A DNA stretch of 10,320 nt from Clostridia bacterium (GTDB lineage Bacteria > Bacillota > Clostridia > HGM11514): assembly GCA_900757255.1 (NCBI GenBank), contig CAAENE010000170.1, positions 1 to 10,320 of the forward strand, in the 5' to 3' direction. The position numbers and the translations under genes are program-made. Shown here in pieces: positions 5,374 through 10,320 of the stretch; position 1 is the first letter of the stretch, and every line of letters starts with the position of its first letter. The notes beneath the pieces were generated by a model that ran no database searches, was not told the origin of the DNA, and saw nothing but the letters and a program-made list of their open reading frames with translations.

Positions 5374-6078
5374 TCAGGCTTCTTCCCGGCGTACGATATG
5401 CATAAAATTCCGTTTGAGCTCATCCAGGCGTTTTACATTTCTTCTTCGGATTTCATCCAGTTCATTTTTACTTGTAAGTTTATCCTCCGTCCGGTCAATC
5501 ATACGGCCGATGGAATCCAGTTCCTCTTCAAATGTACCAAGGCATTTGAGAATATTACTCTTGGTGAGAGAATAAGTTTGACCACAGCTGGCCAGCATAT
5601 TCATGCAGTCTTCCGCTTCTTTGTGCATCTGCCGCATCAGTCTTTCGGTTTCCTCTTTGGTTTCATCAATCGTCCGGTCACATAAGGCCTGTACCTGCGC
5701 CATTGTCCTTCCGGCCGCGTCAAGTTCTTCTTTTTTTGATAAATAATCCCTGTCATATTTCTGCTCTAACAATCCATATTGTTCTCTGAGCGATAAAAGC
5801 TCGCTCTCGGATTGCTCTTTTTGGCAGGACAAAGTATCCACCTGCTCCTTTAGGGTATGTACCTGTATTTCCAGTTCCCGCTTTTGATTGGCATCCGCCT
5901 CCAGCTGAACCTGCACTTGCCTGCATTTTTTCTCGGCTCTGTCTCTGGACGCCTTTAAAGCGTCAACTTCAATCTGATGTTTTTCTTTGACCAGAACCAG
6001 TTTTTCCAGCACTTCATCCATGTACTGTGAAACATCCTGCCTTTTATACCCAAACAAACTCCTGCGAAAAACTTTCAT
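5374..6078 (-). CDS. DivIVA-domain coiled-coil protein
   Basis: A 234-residue soluble protein. Its first 25 residues, FRRSLFGYKRQDVSQYMDEV, match the DivIVA/GpsB N-terminal lipid-binding and dimerisation pattern (FxxxxxGYxxxDVxxYL). From about residue 25 to 125 it is a nearly continuous coiled coil rich in E, K, Q and L. A more mixed helical part follows (about 126-190, with MNMLASCGQTYSLT) and then a basic C-terminus. DivIVA proteins assemble at curved membrane or septa and recruit partners. Placement behind the priming transferase and a GT2 gene suggests a role in positioning polysaccharide synthesis or linking it to division, which is inference. The ATG at 6078 has GGGGGAG seven bases upstream and overlaps the stop of a 29-codon frame by 4 bp. 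A terminator follows at 5293-5336. It is not the canonical cell-division DivIVA, whose usual neighbours (ylm genes, ileS) are absent. Confidence 0.75.
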   Translation of the reverse strand: MKVFRRSLFGYKRQDVSQYMDEVLEKLVLVKEKHQIEVDALKASRDRAEKKCRQVQVQLEADANQKRELEIQVHTLKEQVDTLSCQKEQSESELLSLREQYGLLEQKYDRDYLSKKEELDAAGRTMAQVQALCDRTIDETKEETERLMRQMHKEAEDCMNMLASCGQTYSLTKSNILKCLGTFEEELDSIGRMIDRTEDKLTSKNELDEIRRRNVKRLDELKRNFMHIVRREEA

Positions 6079-6164
6079 ACTTTTTCTCCCCCACTCTTAC
6101 TCTTTTGTACCAATACGAACAGCATAGCGATAAAAGAATTGCTATCCGCCTGTTTTCTTTCCAT
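6075..6164 (-). CDS. Possible 29-residue small ORF between GT2 and DivIVA-domain genes
   Basis: An ATG at 6164, three bases after the GT2 stop, opens 29 codons ending in TGA at 6075-6077. Its stop overlaps the next start as ATGA, the classic coupling arrangement. The peptide starts MERKQADSNS, has a short hydrophobic middle (FIAMLFVLV) and a basic, glycine-containing tail. The ribosome site of the following gene (GGGGGAG) lies inside its last codons. It has no clear Shine-Dalgarno of its own and would need coupling to the GT2 stop. I do not recognise it; it may be a chance frame that fills the gap. Confidence 0.3.
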   Translation of the reverse strand: MERKQADSNSFIAMLFVLVQKSKSGGEKV

Positions 6165-6167
6165 TGT

Positions 6168-7076
6168 TCATAATAATTCATATTCGGTTCTTTTCCAAAG
6201 TTCTGCCGCATGCCGGCAAAAGGATCCGGGCGCATGCAAAAATGCAAAAATACAATGCTTAAGACCCTTTAGCGGAACTCCGTTCCTGAAGTAATAAAAT
6301 CCCAGTACGGCGTTGAGCCGAAATTGTATAAACCTGATTTCCTTTTTTGACAAACGGTCGAAATACTGCTGCTTTATCTTATATAGCTCTCTTGCACGGT
6401 CCGGGTGAATTAGATTTTGGGAAAACCGTCCTTGATTATGGATATACTGAATGGCTGTTACATCTGGAAAGTATCTGATCTTCAATCCAGATTCAATCGA
6501 CTCCAGCATCAGCATAAATCCCTGAGAAGCTGTTTCCGTCCGGAATCCGGCAGTCCCGAAGAAAGCGTCCCTGCGGAACATGTATGTGCTATGCGGAGTC
6601 AGATGATACAGCAAATGGTATTTTAATATAGATTCATTGCCGGTGTCTTTAACGTACTGCGAATGTATCCTTCTATCTACAAGGCGATCCCGGCCGTCAT
6701 GTATTTCAATATCCGAAAAGGATAAATCCAGATGATGCTTCTCCATAAAAGCCAATTGATCTTTAATTTTATTTGGCAGAAATACATCGTCATCGTCTAA
6801 AAAACAAAGATAATCGCCAGTCGATTTTCCGGCGCCAAAATTTCTGGCCGCCGCACCTCCAACATTGCTCTCGCTTTTCAGATAGACCAGCTTTTCTAAA
6901 TTACCAAACCTTTTTTGCAACAGGGTCTCCACAGCCTTTTGATTCTTTGTGCCATTGCCATTATCATCTACGACAACAACCTCCACGTTTTCATAAGTCT
7001 GAAACAGCACGGAATTAACAGCCCGAATCAAAAACTTTGCCCTTTTATAGGTCGGGATAATCACACTGACCCTCAT
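6168..7076 (-). CDS. GT2 family glycosyltransferase
   Basis: A 302-residue transferase with a canonical GT-A N-terminus: VSVIIPTYKRAKFL (3-16), AVNSVLFQTY (19-28), VVVVDDNGNGT (33-43), GGAAARNFG (73-81) and the metal-binding FLDDDDVFLPNKI (92-104). The fold is complete, and the C-terminal part is basic and partly hydrophobic (about 240-285), probably associating with the membrane surface. It would add a sugar to the undecaprenyl-linked intermediate made by the priming enzyme encoded just upstream. The ATG at 7076 has an AGGTG ribosome site six bases upstream and follows the previous stop by 12 bp, so the two genes are one operon. Donor and linkage cannot be inferred. The family call is very secure. 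Confidence 0.93.
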   Translation of the reverse strand: MRVSVIIPTYKRAKFLIRAVNSVLFQTYENVEVVVVDDNGNGTKNQKAVETLLQKRFGNLEKLVYLKSESNVGGAAARNFGAGKSTGDYLCFLDDDDVFLPNKIKDQLAFMEKHHLDLSFSDIEIHDGRDRLVDRRIHSQYVKDTGNESILKYHLLYHLTPHSTYMFRRDAFFGTAGFRTETASQGFMLMLESIESGLKIRYFPDVTAIQYIHNQGRFSQNLIHPDRARELYKIKQQYFDRLSKKEIRFIQFRLNAVLGFYYFRNGVPLKGLKHCIFAFLHAPGSFCRHAAELWKRTEYELL

Positions 7077-7088
7077 CCATACACCTGC

Positions 7089-8474
7089 TTACTTTTTCAT
7101 TTCTTCCGCAGACTGGTTTTGCCAGTCCGGAGCTTCTTTCACGCCGTCAGACGCTTCTTTTGTGAAAATTGTTTTAACCGTTAACAAAATAATTTTTAAA
7201 TCTAAGAGAAAGGAATACTCTCTGATATAGATTAGGTCGTAAAGCAGTTTATCTGCCGCCTCGGTGTCATACCTTGCATAAACCTGTGCATATCCAGTCA
7301 AACCGGCTTTCACAGACAGGCGTTTATCATAATCTTCGATTTCATCACAAAATTGGTCAACGAAAAATGGCCGTTCCGGCCGTGGCCCAACAATACTCAT
7401 ATCCCCTAACAGGATATTAAAAAGCTGCGGAAGCTCGTCCAGCCTGGTCATCCGGAGAATACGGCCGGAACGGGTAATTCGCGGGTCATCATCCGCCGCC
7501 AAAACCGGGCCGGACATTTTCTCGGCGTCCGCACGCATTGTCCTGAATTTACAAATCATAAATCTCTTTCCGCCCCTGGTAACCCTTTCCTGCCGATAAA
7601 AAACCGGCCCCTTGGAATCCAGCCGAATAGCCGCCGCGATTATCAGCATAATCGGAGAGGTCAGAACAACCGCAAGCAGCGATACAGCAAAATCAAAAAT
7701 ACGTTTGATTAACCTTTGTCCCTGAGTCAGCCGAAATGGCTTTATCTGGAAGGACGGAGTGTCGTCAAATTGAACCATATGGTATTTGGTGATATTAATA
7801 TCATATAAGCTGGGGAGCATATAAATATTTTTATCCATGCGGATTGCTTCGGCAACGATCGTCTTTTTCCGGTATTCCGGAATAGACTGGGTAATAAAAA
7901 TATTTTCATACTCTGTAAATTCGCCTTTTAAAAACGAATCGAATTCTTCCTCATCTTCAATATTAATCTGCGTATACCAGGAATCAAACCAGTTAAGGCA
8001 AGAATATTTTATTTTCCTTGCCAATGCATTGTCAATATCTTTGGCTTCAATCACAAGCAGCTTGGCATGTCCCCTTGTTTTAATCGTAAAAAAATTAACA
8101 GCAAGACGCCAAGCAGAAAGGATAACAAAGGCAAAAAACAAAAATACTACTGCCAGCATTCTGGTGCGGGATACCCCGGCAAAGAAATAGTCGTAAACCA
8201 TAGCGACAACACTGGCAATACAGCAAGAAATCAATACCCCTAAAAGAAGGTCATATTTTTTGCGGTTGATGATCGAATACATGTCCAGTCCAAAACAAAC
8301 TGCACAAAAAGTAACGGCATAAACAATAACCGGCGCCAGGTTCAACGAGCTTATATCATATTTTTCACCCATTGAGGTAAGAGCTGCGAGCATTGCCAAA
8401 AAAACCATCAGGCAGTCGCCAAGTGCGATCAATAAGCTTTTAAAGAAATTCCCCTTCTGGCTGGACCCATACAT
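7089..8474 (-). CDS. Undecaprenyl-phosphate sugar phosphotransferase (priming enzyme of exopolysaccharide synthesis)
   Basis: This 461-residue protein has the full layout of polyisoprenyl-phosphate hexose-1-phosphate transferases (WbaP/CpsE class). Four N-terminal helices lie at about 13-33, 47-66, 76-97 and 106-127. A soluble middle domain spans about 135-235, and a reentrant helix is at about 259-284. The C-terminal catalytic domain carries KFRTM (309-313), DDDPRITR (328-335), the LDELPQLFN active-site motif (345-353), GDMSIVGPRPE (357-367) and GLTGYAQV (391-398). It transfers a sugar-1-phosphate from a UDP-sugar to undecaprenyl phosphate, the first membrane step of the repeat unit. The start is ATG 8474 behind GAGGGG five to six bases upstream. 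The first gene of its operon, it has its own promoter, divergent from the GGDEF/EAL gene. The sugar (glucose, galactose or a diacetamido sugar) cannot be told. Confidence 0.95.
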   Translation of the reverse strand: MYGSSQKGNFFKSLLIALGDCLMVFLAMLAALTSMGEKYDISSLNLAPVIVYAVTFCAVCFGLDMYSIINRKKYDLLLGVLISCCIASVVAMVYDYFFAGVSRTRMLAVVFLFFAFVILSAWRLAVNFFTIKTRGHAKLLVIEAKDIDNALARKIKYSCLNWFDSWYTQINIEDEEEFDSFLKGEFTEYENIFITQSIPEYRKKTIVAEAIRMDKNIYMLPSLYDINITKYHMVQFDDTPSFQIKPFRLTQGQRLIKRIFDFAVSLLAVVLTSPIMLIIAAAIRLDSKGPVFYRQERVTRGGKRFMICKFRTMRADAEKMSGPVLAADDDPRITRSGRILRMTRLDELPQLFNILLGDMSIVGPRPERPFFVDQFCDEIEDYDKRLSVKAGLTGYAQVYARYDTEAADKLLYDLIYIREYSFLLDLKIILLTVKTIFTKEASDGVKEAPDWQNQSAEEMKK

Positions 8475-8501
8475 AGCTACCCCTCTTTTCCTCTTTATAA
8501 C

Positions 8502-8530
8502 ATTTTACTATAGTTTTTTGAAAAAAGCAA
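8502..8530 (-). promoter_or_regulatory. Promoter of the polysaccharide operon
   Basis: On the minus strand TTGCTT (8525-8530) and TAAAAT (8502-8507) are 17 bp apart, 28 bases before the priming-enzyme start. The region is AT-rich and other -10 choices exist (TATAGT overlaps), so the exact boxes are tentative. Confidence 0.5.
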
Positions 8531-8552
8531 TAAAAATCCTTGGAACTGCACT

Positions 8553-8580
8553 GGCAATGCTTGTCTTAGAAATAATTGCC
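8553..8580. promoter_or_regulatory. Inverted repeat between divergent promoters
   Basis: GGCAAT (8553-8558) and ATTGCC (8575-8580) are perfect inverted half-sites with centres 22 bp apart, about two helical turns. They lie between the leftward promoter at 8502-8530 and the rightward one at 8598-8627. This would suit a shared regulator, but six-base half-sites can arise by chance. Confidence 0.25.
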
Positions 8581-8597
8581 GTAAAGCCGTCATTTCC

Positions 8598-8627
8598 TTG
8601 ACTAAATAGTTTATGCTATGTTATACT
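8598..8627 (+). promoter_or_regulatory. Promoter of the GGDEF/EAL gene
   Basis: TTGACT (8598-8603) and TATACT (8622-8627) are separated by 18 bp. The predicted start near 8634 leaves about 37 bases before the GTG at 8671, enough for the AAAGGCAGG ribosome site at 8655-8663. Confidence 0.65.
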
Positions 8628-8670
8628 TTTTAAAGTTACTATTGTCATGTTTATAAAGGCAGGTAGCATT

Positions 8671-10320
8671 GTGGAAAAAAAGGTAAAAAAGCATTTTAGT
8701 ATTTTCATATTTTTGCTTGCCGCTATTTTTATAGCGGTGTCCTTTCACTATGTCCAAAATATACAGGCTCTGCTGGAGGATGAAACGGAACTGCACGCTT
8801 TAGAAGTGTCACGGCAGGCGGCCAGCGCAATTGAGGCAAAACTGAACAAAAATATAGAATTGCTTCATCTGCTGTCGGCCGGTATTGTATCCGATTCTTC
8901 AATAGCAATAGAAGAGAAAATGAAGCGGCTCGAAAATATCGACGAACGCTTCCAATTTTTACGGATAGGATATGCCGAATTAGACGGACATGCTATAACA
9001 ACTGATGGATATGCGTTTTCTGTTGCGGACCGCGACTATTTTAAACGCTCTCTAAACGGGGAAGAATGCATCTCAAAACCTCTGACAGATAAGATAGGCC
9101 AGCACAACTCCATTATTGTATATTCCGTCCCGGTCATAGAAAACGATACCATTATTGCCGTGTTGTTCGCAACTTATGATTTAGACAAACTGGCAGATAT
9201 CGTTTCCATCCCCTTTTTCGGCGGTTCAGGTTACACTTATATTATAGATAATAGCGGAGGCGTTGTCTTCCAATCCGAAAACGCCGAGCCGGCTGATGAT
9301 ATTTATGCCATTTTGGAGGCAAAGAACGCTGAGGATCTTCCGCATCTGAAAGAAGCTGTCGCCACAGAGACGGAAAGTATTTTCCACATGACTGTCCAGG
9401 GGGAAGACTGCTGTGTCAGTTATGAACCGATCAGAAAAATAAGTAATTGGAACCTCGTAACGGTAGTATCAACAGATGTCATTGCACAGCAATCGGCAAT
9501 TATTATACGGAATACTGTTGTTATGCTGGTAGTGCTGTTTTTGCTGTTTGCCTGCATCCTGTTTTACAATATGCGGATGAAACGTAAAAATGATATACAG
9601 GTTCAAAAGCTGGCTTTTATCGACAATCTGACCGGTATCCGGAATTATAATAAGTTTTTTATGGACTGCAACTCGAAGCTTGATACGCGGGGCAGTAAAA
9701 GCTACGCTGTTATCTATTTTGATATTGATAACTTCAAGATGATAAACGACACCTTTGGCTACGATTACGGTGACAATCTGCTGCGGCTGGTTGCGAACCT
9801 GATCGATTCCGTTTGCGGCCAAAACGATATTTTTGGCAGGCTGTCCAATGACTATTTCGGTATTATGACCGAGTATAAAAACGATTTAGACCTAATCAAA
9901 ATGCTAAACCAAATCAAAAACAAGATAAACACTACGTTAGGCCAATATCAGTCCAAGATGGAAGTTATTTTATCCGCGGGTATCTATGTGATACCGCCGG
10001 AAGAAAAAGACCTCAATACCGCAATCAACAAAGCCAATATGGCACGCGGAACGATCAAGGGGCAGCATCATAAATATTACGCATTTTATAATGAGAATAT
10101 CAGGAATCGGCTATCTGATGAGAAAAAAATAGAAGGGGATATCATCGAAGCCTTAAAAGAGAATCAATTTGAAATTTATTACCATGCAAAATATGATGTA
10201 AAATCAGAAAAAATGGCCGGAATGGAGGCCTTAATCCGGTGGCGGCACCCGGAACGGGGATTTATCAGCCCGGACGAGTTCATTCCGGTTGCAGAAAAAT
10301 GCGGCTCTATCATTAGCATC
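8671..10320 (+). CDS. Membrane sensor with degenerate GGDEF and EAL domain, probable c-di-GMP phosphodiesterase, C-terminally partial
   Basis: The frame is open for 550 codons and leaves the window inside the EAL domain. Helix 1 (about 9-28) and helix 2 (about 282-300) flank an extracellular sensor of about 250 residues with the look of a Cache/PDC domain (DRDYFKRSL, SIIVYSVPV, GGSGYTYIID). A GGDEF domain follows (about 312-470): LTGIRNYNKF and FDIDNFKMINDTFGYDYGD are kept, but the GGDEF signature is SNDYF (392-396), so cyclase activity is unlikely. The EAL domain starts near 484 and shows the EAL motif (E519-A520-L521) in MEALIRWRHP and GFISPDEFIPVAE. The usual YYQPK reads YYHAK (503-507). 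Degradation of c-di-GMP, possibly modulated by GTP at the GGDEF domain, is the expected activity. The start is GTG 8671 behind AAAGGCAGG; an in-frame ATG at 8647 lacks a ribosome site. Its divergent position next to polysaccharide genes suggests local c-di-GMP control. Confidence 0.88.
   Translation, partial: MEKKVKKHFSIFIFLLAAIFIAVSFHYVQNIQALLEDETELHALEVSRQAASAIEAKLNKNIELLHLLSAGIVSDSSIAIEEKMKRLENIDERFQFLRIGYAELDGHAITTDGYAFSVADRDYFKRSLNGEECISKPLTDKIGQHNSIIVYSVPVIENDTIIAVLFATYDLDKLADIVSIPFFGGSGYTYIIDNSGGVVFQSENAEPADDIYAILEAKNAEDLPHLKEAVATETESIFHMTVQGEDCCVSYEPIRKISNWNLVTVVSTDVIAQQSAIIIRNTVVMLVVLFLLFACILFYNMRMKRKNDIQVQKLAFIDNLTGIRNYNKFFMDCNSKLDTRGSKSYAVIYFDIDNFKMINDTFGYDYGDNLLRLVANLIDSVCGQNDIFGRLSNDYFGIMTEYKNDLDLIKMLNQIKNKINTTLGQYQSKMEVILSAGIYVIPPEEKDLNTAINKANMARGTIKGQHHKYYAFYNENIRNRLSDEKKIEGDIIEALKENQFEIYYHAKYDVKSEKMAGMEALIRWRHPERGFISPDEFIPVAEKCGSIISI

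Noticed and set aside
6044..6247. 67-residue minus-strand ORF over the junction of the GT2 and DivIVA-domain genes
   Set aside because: It overlaps two well-supported genes in another frame and has no ribosome site; the 29-codon frame in the gap fits the neighbours better.
7837..8190. 117-residue plus-strand ORF
   Set aside because: Antisense to the middle of the priming transferase; the composition is serine/threonine-rich as expected from a reverse-strand shadow.
8611..8796. 61-residue minus-strand ORF
   Set aside because: It covers the promoter and start of the GGDEF/EAL gene on the opposite strand and shows no domain.
9469..9822. 117-residue minus-strand ORF
   Set aside because: It lies entirely antisense to the GGDEF region, whose motifs are clear on the plus strand.
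8671..10320. Active diguanylate cyclase
   Set aside because: The active-site loop reads SNDYF instead of GGDEF/GGEEF, losing the paired glycines and the second acidic residue.

Overview
The window looks like a chromosomal segment of a low-to-moderate GC Gram-positive bacterium, most likely a member of the Clostridia (Lachnospiraceae-like). The reasons are strong Shine-Dalgarno sequences, TTGACA/TATACT-type promoters, U-tailed hairpin terminators, a Bce-type peptide-detoxification module, a DivIVA-domain protein and a class I cyclic-di-GMP riboswitch. The taxonomic assignment is inference from gene content, not a database match. All genes but the last lie on the minus strand.

Left part (1-3722): a complete regulatory pair with its target transporter. 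An OmpR-type response regulator (3057-3722) and an intramembrane-sensing histidine kinase (2053-3060) overlap by 4 bp (ATGA) and share a promoter with TTGATA/TATACT boxes. Downstream is an ABC transporter of the BceAB type: an ATPase (919-1686) and an FtsX-fold permease that overlaps it by 11 bp and leaves the window at base 1. The transporter has its own promoter, with a good -10, a poor -35 and two TGTAAG direct repeats 11 bp apart, as expected for a site activated by the regulator. Between kinase and transporter the terminator hairpin is present twice, as a 21-bp exact direct repeat flanking 235 bp of hairpin-rich non-coding DNA. This looks like a small inserted element.

Middle part (3834-8474): an exopolysaccharide region read leftwards. 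A polyprenyl-phosphate sugar phosphotransferase (priming enzyme, 7089-8474) and a GT2 glycosyltransferase (6168-7076) are followed by a possible 29-residue ORF and a DivIVA-domain coiled-coil protein (5374-6078), ending at a terminator. A second transcription unit begins just beyond it: a near-consensus promoter, a class I c-di-GMP riboswitch aptamer (5161-5236) and an intrinsic terminator (5123-5160). The first reading frame behind the switch is a small two-helix membrane protein interrupted by TAA at codon 9. It is followed by another GT2-like glycosyltransferase (3901-4668, probably starting at an ATT codon at 4680) and a terminator.

Right part (8475-10320): a divergent promoter region and a plus-strand gene for a membrane-anchored sensor with a degenerate GGDEF domain (SNDYF) and the start of an EAL domain with its EAL motif intact. 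It runs off the right edge. It is probably a c-di-GMP phosphodiesterase.

The coherent theme is a local c-di-GMP circuit. A candidate phosphodiesterase is divergent from polysaccharide genes, and part of the polysaccharide region sits behind a c-di-GMP riboswitch. A peptide-sensing resistance module lies next to it. No flippase, polymerase or tyrosine kinase of the polysaccharide pathway is visible, so the locus is incomplete or partly decayed within this window.
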